Assembly (NCBI GenBank): GCA_014529385.2
Contig: CM043959.1
Location: forward strand, 61,168,753-61,232,752
Reading direction: 5' to 3'
DNA from: Adiantum capillus-veneris
Taxonomy: Eukaryota > Streptophyta > Polypodiopsida > Polypodiales > Pteridaceae
DNA length: 64,000 nucleotides
Under the pieces are notes generated by a model that did no database searches, was not told the origin of the DNA, and saw only the letters and a list, made by a program, of their open reading frames with translations. Shown here one piece after another: positions 47,563 through 59,064 of this stretch. The position numbers and the translations under genes were made by a program. Position 1 is the first letter of the stretch. Each line of letters starts with the position of its first letter.

Positions 47563-48163
47563 GTAAATAATCGTGATTATTTACAGATGGAAAAAATTTC
47601 AACTTTTTTGCAAACTTGGCTCTATAGGCTTGAATTATGTGCCAATTACATGCTCTGAGGGAAATATGGGCTCATTTGAGTGTACAGGGTGAAAATGGTA
47701 CCAAATTTTGGCTTTAGGTCTCTGAAACAGTAGATATAAAGAAAATTTGAGATTTTGAAATCCAAATTGACTCAAAATTGGCTAGTGGACTTATCACAAC
47801 ATGTACATTGGATGTATGATGACAAATTTTCCAAATTGTCCCATTTTGGCCAAAAAGTAAATAATCGTGATTATTAACTTTTCTTCCAAAATTGACATTT
47901 TTTGGCATAGACTGGTTCTAGGCATGGTATAGACATTGGGTATGAATTATGAGGTGATTTGGATCAAGAAAAGTTTTCCATAACCCAAATTTTGGCTTAC
48001 ACAGACTTCTCTCCCATTTTTTGGCAATTTTGCAAGTAATGGGTGGTCATTCTGGCTCAAACTTGATTTTTGGCATGTAATAGGTGTGTACACGTGATAG
48101 GTGAGGTGGATTGACAATTTCCATGCAAAAATGTTGCAAAAGTAAATAATCGCGATTATTTAC
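47563..48163 (+). repeat. Array 1 of long palindromes, about 290-bp spacing
   Basis: Palindromes at 47563-47584, 47857-47878 and 48142-48163, each with half-site GTAAATAATCG or a close variant facing its reverse complement. Spacings are 294 and 285 bases. The sequence between them also shows related words (ATCCAAATT, CTTATCACAACATG), so they are diverged tandem units. The third copy is a perfect 22-bp palindrome. Confidence 0.85.
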
Positions 48164-49522
48164 AACAGTGACAAAAACTTTGATTTTACATAAATTTTGG
48201 CCTAAACATGTTTCATACACCTAATACAAGTCCTAAATTGAATTTGGTCAAGTTTGGTCATGCCAGCATCACTTTGTGCTCTGTTGACTCTGAAATCACC
48301 GTTTTTTGTGACTACTCTGTCTGTTGCGTTGGTCGGTCAACTTTGAGGCTTTGGACTTGTCCGTAACATCATCGTGAAGCTACCTGTCTAATTCTGGCTC
48401 ATTTGGAGTCAGTTTGGCCTCGTATGTCGAATTTGACGCTTTGTAACCTTCGGGCCATTTTCCGCTTTTTGAGGGATTTACTTGATGGATTTCTCCAAAC
48501 CAATCATATACATTGTATATGAACCTCATTAGCAAGCCATCTGTGGAGTCAAGTCAAGTTTCTGGCCTTTCCCAAAAAACCCTCTGAGGACCCCCTTGAC
48601 CCCAGCCGAATGATCATCTGATGGTATGGAATGGTTCTATTATGTTAGGGCATGGTATGGTTCAAATCCCATCTGATTTGGTCAAGCTGGCAGGCCGTTA
48701 TGGTCACTTTTAGGTTGTAGGTCTTCGTGCACTGCTCGGCTTCTAGGGTTTTTCTAGGGCTTTAGACTAGCTACCGGCCGTACAAAATGCATCATTGATT
48801 AGTAAGGAACTTACCCCTCATGTCTCGTGTGAGACGGCGCTGAAAAAGGTCAACTGTGGGCTCCGAAAATGATGCGCGAAAGAAGCCGAAATGCTCTCTC
48901 TGCAAAGCTCCAAGTGGAAATGAGGTGGTTTTAGCCTACCCTGGATATCTATACCCGGACTTCCCAAACCAAATTTCCCCAGATTCCCCCGTTAGTCCTA
49001 TTAGGCCGTGAAATCTATGTTAGGCTAAAAAATTTCACAAATCGAATTCCTATAGCTCATTCTGCAAAAAATTTGCAAAAGTAGGCTTGGCCGCCTAATT
49101 TGGCCTTCCCGCTTTCATCTTCTGATTTCGTTGAAAATTTTTGTGCTTGTCTGACTTGTCTTTCTGATCACCATTGTGTCTTTCGTTTTTCCATCTGAGT
49201 TTCCCTCCTATTTATTATTAATTTTTGACCTTTTTATTTGAAAAATCAAAGACAATAGAAAAATGCTCTAAAAAAGCAAAGTGAAAATCCAATAATCAAG
49301 AAAATCCCTTGAAAAACACATCTTTATTGTTTTTTGTTGGATTTCTCCATTTTTAAGCCTTCCTACTAGCAAAAATGATGAAAAATACCCAAAAAGGACT
49401 ATTTTTGATGATTTTCTGATAGTATATACACTATTTACACTCATCGGGAAGATATTATCAGTGACTTTTCCCCAGTTGATGAATTATAAGGGCATTATTA
49501 GGTAATTTTGCAAAAAATCACA

Positions 49523-49534
49523 CGTTGTCGGGGA
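49523..49534 (+). promoter_or_regulatory. Partial primer binding site-like motif
   Basis: CGTTGTCGGGGA matches the inner 12 bases of the plant Ty3 primer site beginning TGGCGCCGTTG, but the outer TGGCGC is CACA here. It is on the plus strand, opposite to the neighbouring coding sequence. Confidence 0.25.
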
Positions 49535-50600
49535 ATATGTATTCGAAACGTGAGCTGGGCAAAGCGCCGTGCCTTTGGCTGTGGGGAGGAGTGAAAGAGA
49601 ACAAGAACAACAGGTGAAAAAGGCTCTGTCAATCACCGTAACCTTCAATTAATCAATTTAAGCTCTGAGTACATTCTGCTAGCAATAGCCAAGTCGGGTT
49701 GTTAACAGCACCGACACTTCCGTTCACTGAAATCAAGGAGTTGAGGCTCCCGTTACAATTACCCGGGCCGTTAACGGCTCCGCGATTCATAAAAAAGAAA
49801 TAACTAATTTAAGTCGCCGGTGACGAACAAAATCCTTCTGTGCTGGTTTTCTTAGATCGGTTGTTCTACTGCTTGATATGTATTCAATTACTGTCTTCGA
49901 ATCCCTTCTTGCCTTTTTCTTAGCTCTAGAATTTCTGATTTCACTTCACGCTTGGCTTGCTCCGAGTTCTCGAAGCTTACCCTGCTTGCTATGCCGAATC
50001 TTAGCTCTCTTCTCTTATGATTGTTTACGATCCTCGATTGGTCTTTCCTTGCCTTGCTTGATTGGATTGGAGATCGAGAGAGAGAATGCCTCCTTTCCCC
50101 TTTTTCCTAACAAAAACAATCCTTGAGTCCTTCTCACTTGCTTATCCTCTTGCTTTGCTAGCTCTCGGAGGACAAGAGAGAGAGAGTGGCTTTAGCCTTC
50201 CTTCCTTGCTTTTGTAGCAAAGGTCGAGAGAGAGAAAGAGCCTTCCCTTGTTCGCCTTCTCTTCTCCACCTCGCTGTGACCTCCTCTTGTTACCCTACTC
50301 CTCTCCTTCCTTTCTCAACTTCCCTTCCTTATATGCAACTCGTTCATTCAAGTGCCCTTGTTGCTTATGCCCGAGAGAGGGAGAGAGTGACTTTGCTTCG
50401 TTTCTTCGACACAAGAACGAGAGAGAGTGGGAGAGATTCCTTTCTCCTTGGTTCTTTTCGAGCTCCCCTTCTCCTTGGCTTTTTGCCCTCGAGCTTCTGC
50501 TCCCCTAATTTCCTCGCATGCAATGGCCTCCTCTTTGCTTTGCTTGGCATCCCAAAATCATGCAAAAAAAAAACCTATTAATAGCGTGCTCTCCCTCCCT

Positions 50601-50626
50601 TAGCAATGACGGCGCCGTCGTTGCTA
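50601..50626. repeat. 26-bp palindrome centred on GGCGCC
   Basis: Half TAGCAATGACGGC and its reverse complement with one mismatch; with one bulged T the pairing extends into CCTCCCT and AGGGAGG. Confidence 0.85.
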
Positions 50627-52456
50627 GGGAGGCGTAAAAAACCCCCCTATGATGTGGCAGGCTCGGAATTCGACAACGCCGTTTGCGGTAGAGATAGGAC
50701 CAAAACTTTTCGCCCTAGGCTGCTCACCAACACTCGCTTCATGGCCATCGTGATCCGAGGATCACTGCGCTCGCAGTGAGAGGATTTATCTCCCACGCGT
50801 TCCGTGCTCGCAGCTTGCACGCCATCCCCCCAATTTCCTTCTTTTGCTTCACACTTCTTAACCTTAATTTACCCATTGGGCGGCCTTATTATTTGAGTGG
50901 ACGGCCATGCCCCTTGGGCACCATTTGAAGGGCATCACTTTGGGCATACATGCCGGCCGTGCAATGTAGTAGGCATCAAATTCGGCGTACATATCGATTA
51001 AAGCATCATCAACTTCCAAGCACCACATCTTTCTTCAGCTGCCCTTGACTGACAAAATCGTCGTGAATTTTATTGTCCATAACAGTATCTCGAATAATGC
51101 AAAAATTACCCAGCTCAACTCTGCCGACAACTAACACCTGACTCTGCCTACCAAGCCGTAAATCCCGTTAGACTTCTTAAACTGCATAAAATTCATAGAA
51201 ACCTTGCCGAGACTGTAAAATTCCGAGATAGCATCCCGACCGAGCCGATCGGACTGGTACGAAACCGGTCCCCGGTGCATCTTTAACGGCTAATAACTTG
51301 GCAACCATAACTCCGATCGCTGATCTGAAAAGACCGACGCGCTCCTCAGAGTGAGCACTTCAGGCCCATACATTCATTTCAATTCTGTCACCTTAGCTGC
51401 AGTTGCCCAATCTGGTACAGATGTGCAGTCGACTTAAACTTCAAACTGCCATAACTTTTGCACCGTAGCTCCAATCGACGAGCCGTAAAGACAGGCCAGT
51501 AGAGCACTTCAAGCACTGCAATTCTAGACCATAAACTCCCATATGTTCTCACTTCAAGCATAGTCCTTTTTAGAATCAGTAAGGCATCAATTGGCCCTTT
51601 TAAGCTGCATGTGGTATACATTAATATTTAAACTTGGCCTGTTAACAAGCCCTGATCACTGACCATAAAATGTGTAGCTATAAATAAGCTTATCTTGCAT
51701 TTCTCTACTCTCTTTCTCTTCATGGCAGTGGAGCTGCACGACAACGTTAACATGAAACTTTTTCCTCCCTCTTCAAACATTGCCCCTAATTACTTAGTAT
51801 TTAGTAGTACCCTTCCACCCCTCCTAGATGGCGTTCTCCGGGACGACTGTGTGCATGGGTTGAACAATTGTGTCTATGCATAGCCGTGATTGGCTCTAGC
51901 ATGATATGAAGATCAATGCAATTCAACTCAATCTGCTATGCAAGAGTTGGGTCTTAAGTAAATAACTCAAGGGTTTCCGATGTCAAGGTTTGCTGCTGGT
52001 ATCTTCCAAAGAGAAAATCCTGTAGCCTTTGTGCTCTCTGCTTGATAGTACCACTAGGGTGTTTAAGCACGCTGATTGCTTGACCTGTTGGTCGCACTTT
52101 AGACGGTTGTCAAGCTTTTTCTCGCCATTGGTAGCTCGGTTTGCTTGGTGCATGGTGGTTGAGAGTCTGTTGAGACTTAACTTGCCACTGTTTGATTGGT
52201 TTCCCGTTGTGTGGAGAAGATATGTGCTCCTTTTTCTTCCAAACCTTTTTCATGTTAGGTTCCTTGATCGAGGATTCTGTGCTCGAATCCTTGGAACCGT
52301 CTTCTGTTTCTTTGGTGAAATTTTAGGCACCCATATCTGATTTAGTTTATCCACAAGTTGTGCTTTTGGTACCCAAATTTTCCTGACTCCTTACATGCTA
52401 CTTGTAGCATTTGTTTGTCGAGGGGATGGAGAAGATTTGCTTTGTGGATTGGTCCT

Positions 52457-53032
52457 CTAATTGCACCTTTTCCATTCCTCTTTGCTTGGTGCAATGGGAA
52501 CAATGTGTTGCCCTCCTTTAAGTGATAGCTTTAGCTGATTTGTATCCCAATCTGGTACTGCTTTGTAAGTTCGCATCCAAGGAATACCAAGAATCATCGT
52601 CTCATTCATGTGTTCATGTGTCAAGCAGACAAACAGATGCGGACATGAACATCCATGTACTACCACCATCAAGTTGACCACTCCCAATGTTGGAGTCGAA
52701 TTCTTGTTGCATCCTTTGATTGTCGTTATTCCTGCGGCGGTCAATGCTTGACTTGTTGCTTTCTTGTATGTAGAATAACTGATTGCATTCACTCTAGCTC
52801 CTGTGTCTACCAAAGCATTGGTGCTATGATTGTTGAGTTGTACTTTGATGCGTAGATCCATTCCATACAACCACTCGTCAACTATTGAAACTGCGTCTTT
52901 AGGTAATTCCCATTGTTGATAATCTAGTTCCAAAGTGTTGATGGGAATCGGTATGTGTTGATTCTTGAGAGCAGCTTTACGCTTGAGTACCCGAAGTCTA
53001 GCTTCCTCTTGGGCTTCATCAATAACCTGCTA
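52457..53032 (-). pseudogene. Retropepsin-like ORF downstream of integrase
   Basis: Same frame as the integrase C-terminus and separated from it by adjacent TGA and TAG (about 53035-53030). After an Ala/Glu/Arg-rich leader (QVIDEAQEEARLRVLKRKAA) the domain reads WLYGMDLRIKVQLNNHSTNA then LVDTGARVNAIS, with catalytic D-T-G, and ends with MILGIPWMRTYKAVPDWD, the paired ILG strand of retropepsins. Length, about 160 residues, fits one protease subunit. The element already has a protease at 57000-57550, so this is a second one, in an unusual place. No RT follows it, so it is not simply the start of another pol. Confidence 0.75.
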
Positions 53033-53709
53033 TCACTTCATCTTCCTTTGTTTGGCTACATGAATTCTTTCTAGCAATTCATTGGTTAGTGGCAAATTAT
53101 ATTTTTTTAAACGACATCCTCTAATCCAATTAGCCATTGGTTCACCATCCAAGGTTGACAATTCTACATGTCCACTTGGAGATACATCTTCAATGATAAA
53201 TGGTCCATTTCCCTTTTTCTTAAACTTGGGAATGTGTTGCTTAAGGGAATAGACTAGAACTGAGTCCCCTTTCTTGAAAATTTTGGTGATTAAGTGGGAA
53301 TCAAAAAATTGCTTTTGTTTTCGCTTTTGTGCATAGATATGAGCTACAGCAGTTAGCCTTTGCTTGTCTACCTTTTCCAAATCTTCAAGTCTTTCTGACA
53401 ATTCATGTCCAGTCCACTCGAGAGTCTGTGCTACCCTTAAGGTCGACAATAGAAATTCTATTGGCAGTATGGCATCAAGACCATAAACAAGGTTAAAGGG
53501 TGTAGCATTTAAAGCCATTTTGAATGAAACTCAATAAGCCCATAGAGCAGCATGGAGATTCATTTCCCAGTCGGTCCTTCCTGAACTAACCACTTTGGTC
53601 AGTACCGAGCTAAGAATTTTATTCGTATGTTCAACTTGTTCGTTTGCTTGTGGGTGATAGGGAGCTGATTTGTTATGGATAAAAATAAACTCATTTAGCA
53701 GATACTCTA
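53033..53709 (-). pseudogene. pol: Integrase, end of core and C-terminal domain
   Basis: Near 53650 a shifted frame gives ITNQLPITHKQTNKLNIRIK, a decayed form of the HPQANGxxE segment with the catalytic Glu region. 53518-53033 reads ALNATPFNLVYGLDAILPIE, then DSVLVYSLKQHIPKFKKKGN and GPFIIEDVSPSGHVELSTLD, the GPY/F-type C-terminal domain. An in-frame TGA at about 53534 stands where the family has Arg (WAYR). Confidence 0.75.
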
Positions 53710-54954
53710 CTACCTCGTTGAGGAAATGAGTTTCCGATCACTAACAAAATTTATTTGCACTCCATACGTTACACATATGTACTCATATAAGAATGCAGCA
53801 GTGGTTCTGGCATCATTCTTTTGAGTCGCTCTAGCCTCGGACCATTTGGTCAAATAGTCCGTAGCTACAACGATATATTGAGCTTGGGTTCTATAAGCAG
53901 GTGGATGTACCGGTCCCACAAAATCTATACCCCATTTTGCAAAGGCTCTGGTCTCCATCATTGGTCTTAAGGGCATGTTGTCTACTCGTGTTGGCATTTT
54001 TGCTCGTTGACAAACATCACACCTTCGAACATATTCTTTGGTATCTGCAAAAAGTGTTGGCCACCATATGCCTTCCATCAAGATTTCTCTTGCGGTGGTC
54101 TCACTAGAAAAGTGACCTCCAGCTAATCCAGCATGTGATTGTTCTATAATCGGAATATACTCGTTTTCATTTGCACAAAGACGCAAATGTTGATCTCTAC
54201 CTCGCCGATATAATTGGTTCCCAATAAGAGCATAGTCTCTTGCTTCCGTTTCAATTGCTCTTTGACGACGTTTACTCATATCCTCAAGAAATGTTTGGCT
54301 CGATAAGTAAGTAACCAGATAGTTACTCCACTTAGGAACAAGTGACATTTGAAACAATGTTACATGAGGAATGGGTTGTTGTTTCTGACATTGAGGGAAA
54401 TCTCTTACAAAAGATCGAACATCTCTCCTCATAGTCGGCCAAAATACTCCAAGTCTGAAGATTCGTTGCATAGTTTGGTCTTTTGCAAAGTGAAGTCCTA
54501 CTATGGTAACCTGTGCTTGACTTAGGTACTGATCCCTTTCTTCAGGGTTAATGCATAAAAGAAATATCCCGTCTCGATTTCTTTTATATAGCCTCCCAGG
54601 TAGTAATTGATACGTAGCCGATTGCTTGATTAAATCAACTGTGATAGGGAGTGGTGAATCCACTTGATCTATTGTCATTAATGACACAATTATTTCCGCC
54701 CATCTAGGTATCATTTCCACGGAGAACAAATAGGCATCTGGTAGATCATCATCTACCCCTTTAGGTGATTCCCCTGAAACAATCCTTGACAAATGATCTG
54801 CTCGTTGACGTGTAGTGCCTTTTCTTACAACCACAGTGAAATCAAATTCGAGATGAATAATGAACCATCTCACTATTCTCCCTGTGCTGCATGGTTTGTT
54901 GACCAAATATAACAAAGCTTGGTGGTCCACAAAGAACACAAACTTGTTGGCCAA
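53710..54954 (-). pseudogene. pol: RNase H end and integrase with duplicated zinc-binding region
   Basis: Residues 1-60 are the end of RNase H (FVFFVDHQALLYLVNKP; RADHLSRI). Residues 114-190 and 240-316 are two copies of the same module: LYxRxRD, then LCxNxxE, GxHF, FWPT or WWPT, DV or DT, VR, and CQ. The second (54007-54237) has the intact H-H-C-C set, GGHFSSETTAREIL and RRCDVCQRAK. The first (54385-54615) has lost one Cys (RDFPQCQ). The catalytic core follows with KWGIDFVGPVHPP (first Asp) and INFVSD (second Asp), then a one-base frameshift. Confidence 0.85.
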
Positions 54955-54973
54955 TAGGTAATGTCTATACTTT

Positions 54974-56450
54974 TTAACGGCATATATCTCCTAGTCCTTC
55001 TCTTTCAGTGGTGGTGTAATTCTTTTCTGCCATATTTAAGTGTTGGCTAGCATAAGAAATAGGAAAGTCAATTTTCCCATCTCCTGGTTGGGCTAGTATA
55101 CAACCAATAGAAAAATTTGAGGCATCTATGTGTACATGGAATATCTTATCGCAATCGGGTGCTTTCAATATTGGAGATGAGGTGAGAGCTTGCTTAAGCT
55201 TCATGAAGGATTCTTGACATGCCTCGGTCCATTCAAAGTGCGTAATCAATCTATACATGGGTTTTGCAATTATAGCATACATGTAGATGAACCATCGGTA
55301 ATATCCACAATGTCCCATGAAGGCTTGTACCCCTTTGATTGTTGTTAGTCTAGGCAAATCAACAATGACATGAATCTTTTCAATATCAATAGCTATGCCA
55401 TTTTTAGACACTATGTGTCCAAGGATTTTCCATTGTCTTCCCATGAATGTGCACTTTTCAGGGTTTAAACAAATCCTGTAAAGTCTACATTTCTCGAATA
55501 CCTTTTTGAGGTGTTCAAAATGATCAGCTCGGATTGACGAATGTATGCATAAATCGTCCATGTATACTTCCAAGAATTTCTGAAAATACTCTTTGAAAGC
55601 ATGGCTCATCAATCTCTAAAATGTGGCTGGAGCATTAGTTAACCCAAACAGCATAACCCCATAGGCAAATATACCCCATTCTGTTGCAAAAGCAGTTTTG
55701 TGCTGATCTTTTGGGTCAACCAAAAGTTGATTGTATCCCAAAAAACCATCTAGGAAGCTGTAAGCTTCTTTCCCTGCCACTCGTTCTAAAACGTGCTCCG
55801 TTATCAGAAGAGGAAAGTTGTCTCTAATGGTAGCTGCATTCACTTTTTTGAGATTAACACACACTCGTAATTTCCCATTCTTCTTAGGTACTATCACAAT
55901 TGGGGACACGCAATCAGTGTGTTCAATTTTGTAAATGAATTCAGCTTCCTTTAGTTTTTCAATCTCTTCTTTGATCTTCCTGGAAAATGTTTCATTATAA
56001 GTGTATGGTCTCTGTCTACTTGGTTTCGCATCATCTCTCATGGGTATAGTATGTTGACAGATTTTTGGATCAACACCCTTGAGATCCTTGTAAGACCAAG
56101 CAAAGATATCTCGGTGTTCCTTTAACAAGCTTAGCAAAAGCTTTTCTTCTTCTTCTGTTAGGTCATTTGCAATGTAGGCCGATCTAGGCTCTTCTCCTGG
56201 CTCAGCCAAGTCTACCCTTTTAGCGTTTTCAGGTCCTTCGTAAGACTCGCCTTGTTTCCATAGTTCCCTAAAAGGTTGTTTGATTATGGTTTTCCGATCT
56301 TGGAGAGTATACTTTTTGTAATGGGATGGAACATGCATTCCATCCTTCCCATCGTCTTCCGTGGTTTCCATTTTGATGGTGTATATCTCCTTTAGAGCTT
56401 TTTTCAACTCTTGATATTTCTTTTCCGCTCGACTCTCGTCATGAGTTGTT
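54974..56450 (-). pseudogene. pol: Reverse transcriptase and start of RNase H
   Basis: Motifs in order: RPYTYNETFSRKIKEEIEKL, VIVPKKNGKLRVCVNLKKVN, YSFLDGFLGYNQLLVDPKDQ (first catalytic Asp), TEWGIFAYGVMLFGLTNAPA then TF, TAG, RL where the family has PATFQR, and LEVYMDDLCIHSS (YMDD). RNase H starts FHVHIDASNFSIGCILAQ with its catalytic Asp kept. Breaks are TAG at 55616, a frameshift near 56430 in an A run and another near 54970. It makes cDNA from element RNA. Confidence 0.88.
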
Positions 56451-58146
56451 TTTTATCCTCATGTTCTTCTTGAGTACCCTTCCTTGTTTTTCTCGATGTC
56501 TGAAACATTTTTGAGTTTCCATTCGAAGGATATCTGCCCGTTATTTTGTCCTTGACACAATCATTAGCATCTATCTACATCAAGAATTGTGTTTTATTGG
56601 AGACTGATGGCATAGGTCGTGATTTCACAAATTTAGCGTCCTTCTTTCTTCTATACCATTTTTATCTTCTTGATTTCTGGTTTGGAAAGTCAAAAAACTT
56701 TTCCTCCCTTCCCCTTGAGAGTAGTTGAGCTCTCGTATGCTCTTTTTTGGATCCCGAATCTTTGGAGGTAGCTGAGTGTTCATCCAACTCATCAGCTGCA
56801 TTGTAATAGAGGTCAGATAAGACTTGTTGAGCTTTCATCAAGTCCTTTGTTTCCTCATCCTTATTTTCAATGTTAAGGACTGACATCATTTAGATGGGAA
56901 TTATATCGTAGCCATCCTCATTGCAAAATTGAGTAGGCATAGACGTATTCACACATACATCCATTGTCGCTAAGATTTGAGTCCACTCGAATGGTTCGAA
57001 TAAATTCTCTGGGAAGGGTTCAGGTATGTAGGCTTCGCTTGTACAGCCCCTTTCTAGGATACATTCCTCTCGTCTCAAGCTTCTATTTTCTGAAGCTCCG
57101 CACATCCAAATAGGAGTGTCTTTGTTTAGCCAAGATGGAAGTTTAGTTTCAACCGAAGAGACTGAATCAAACTCATGGATGGGTGTTTTTAAGACGTCTC
57201 TATAGGTGTGGTCCTTTAGATTGACCCTTGTTATAGATCCCACTTGCTTCAAGTACAGATAGTCATTTCCCCAATCTTGGATAAGTTGTATCTGTCGCAT
57301 GAAAGGTCTTCCCAATATGATTTCATAGTTGATTTTTTTCCCAAATTCTACTATGGAAAAAGTGTGTTGACATTCAATTCCACAGGAGTTGACTATCACT
57401 TTTTCTAGTAGCCATAGTGGTCTTCCAATGTGTCCTTCAGCCAACTGCAATTTCATTCGCGTTTGTCTAATGGCTGGCTATCCCCACGATTCCCATACTA
57501 CTTTAGTTGCTATGGCTATGCCCGCTCCACTATCCAGTATTGCCATGGTTTCAATGTCATTATATTTCACTGGGAGGGTAGTGTTTCCTACTTCCCCTTC
57601 ATAATATTCTCTAACCTTGTTCATAGGAGCTGATCGTATCTCTTTGTATTCCGTTCCATTTTTCGAGTTTCCCAGATTCTTAGAGATTAACCCCATTATA
57701 CCCACCTTCTCTAGGGTTTTCTGTAAATCATTCCATAAGTATGGCCTGAGTTTCAACAGTTCTCCCAAAGTAAGAGTGGATTGGATAGGTGTAGACATGA
57801 TTGAGTGAATGTTGTCCACTTCCAGGGTCTGTTTGGCTCTTTTGACTTGAGTGGTTTTGCAAATGATAGATTCATCTTTGTTATCTCCCAAGTAAGAAGG
57901 TAATGATTTTAATGTCATTGGTTTAGATATCCCTGAAGCCTCTGATCCGCAATCCCCGTACAAGGACTGTAAATCCATGTTCATATCAGATGGTAGGTTA
58001 TCTAACCAGACTTCCTCTATAGGGGCTGACTTTAAAGTTAGGCTTCCATCATTGATCTCCCTTATCTTTTCCCATAAGTGTCTTGGCCAGTCTTCCTCCA
58101 CAAATGGAATTCTGTCTAAGGCATCTTCACTGTCCGACACTATGAG
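56451..58146 (-). pseudogene. pol: Protease region and linker to RT
   Basis: Same frame as gag. The retropepsin active site is TMAILDSGAGIAIATKVV near 57530, followed after TAG 57478 by IGRPLWLLEKVIVNSCGIEC and NYEIILGRPFMRQIQLIQDW, the paired hydrophobic strand. The N-terminal 190 residues before it have no recognised domain. After TAA 56890 comes a low-complexity linker with further TAA and TAG stops. D-S-G is intact here, so both proteases of this element keep their catalytic triplet. Confidence 0.75.
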
Positions 58147-59022
58147 CTATGGTTCATTTGTTTCAAGGTGGGGTTCTGCCACCACATCCGATTTTGCTTT
58201 CGTTTTTTCTACCGCAAGCTCTTCCGGTTTTGCAATACTTTCAAGCTTGGGTTTTTGTTTATCCAGCATTTCCTGCGTGATTCTTACCAAATTTTGATAA
58301 GCTTCCAGCTTAACTGCTTCCATGTCCGGGGATGGATAGTTTTTCCATTTGTTCTCCATGTTTTGGGCTGCTTTTAGTCCGGCTTGGTATGCTTCCAAGG
58401 CAGCATTGATAGGCTCAAAAATTTTATCAACCAGAATGGATCCTCCATGTTTCACGGTTGTTTCCTTGAATTCACTGCCAGTTTCTTTTAACTTGTCTTG
58501 GGCTAGAATTTTTGCTTTCTCTTCGTTTTCAACCCATTGTTTTTGTTTTCTCTCCTCATATCTTTTTCTTCTCCTCCTTTTGATTCTTTGAGAAGAAACT
58601 TTCGTGTTCTCCGATACATCAAAGGAATTTTGTTTCTTTTTCTTTGCCTGGGCTCTAGTGATTACCTTGATTGGAACAATCGGTTCGCTCTCTGATGAGC
58701 TACTAGGCATCACTTGGACTACGTTGACTACAGTTTTTCCCTTGTTCAAAGGATTCTTAGGACAATCTTCCGAAAAGTGTCCTCCCTTTTTGCAACATTG
58801 TATGCAATAGGCTTCAGTTGGTGTGAGGTTTTTGTTAGGCTCTGGACATTCGTTCTTCCAATGGTCATCAGCACCACAGTTATGACAGTTTCTTGTTCTG
58901 GGCTTCAACATGGGTTTTCCCATGTGAGGTCTGACACCTTGATTAGCTACATAATACATTGGTGCGAGCTCTGGTGGAACATACGTCATGGTTTCCTCCA
59001 TTGGTGGTGGTTGTGGACTATA
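58147..59022 (-). pseudogene. gag: gag nucleocapsid with zinc knuckles and coiled coil
   Basis: CHNCGADDHWKNEC is a perfect CX2CX4HX4C knuckle; CIQCCKKGGHFSEDC is a second with slightly altered spacing. A basic region (RIKRRRRKRYEERKQKQW) and a long Lys/Glu/Ala-rich helical stretch follow. It binds element RNA. In-frame stops at 59023 (TAG) and 58147 (TAG) bound the segment. Confidence 0.8.
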
Positions 59023-59064
59023 CTAATCTCCCTCTACCATTACTATAGATGGACTAGACTCTGC

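Larger units (their letters stand above)
48164..52456. other. Unassigned, probably LTR-type sequence of the 52-61 kb element
   Basis: No credible gene. 49523-49534 reads CGTTGTCGGGGA, like part of a tRNA-Asp-type primer site. 50020-50480 is CT-rich with short GAGAGAG groups. A long palindrome lies at 50601-50626. Position after pol of the minus-strand element suggests a large 3' LTR; the matching 5' LTR would extend past 64000 and cannot be compared. Confidence 0.35.

Noticed and set aside
49878-50581. CT-rich plus-strand frames with hydrophobic stretches
   Set aside because: Leu/Ser/Phe-rich text is typical of CT-rich DNA, and there is no recognisable domain.
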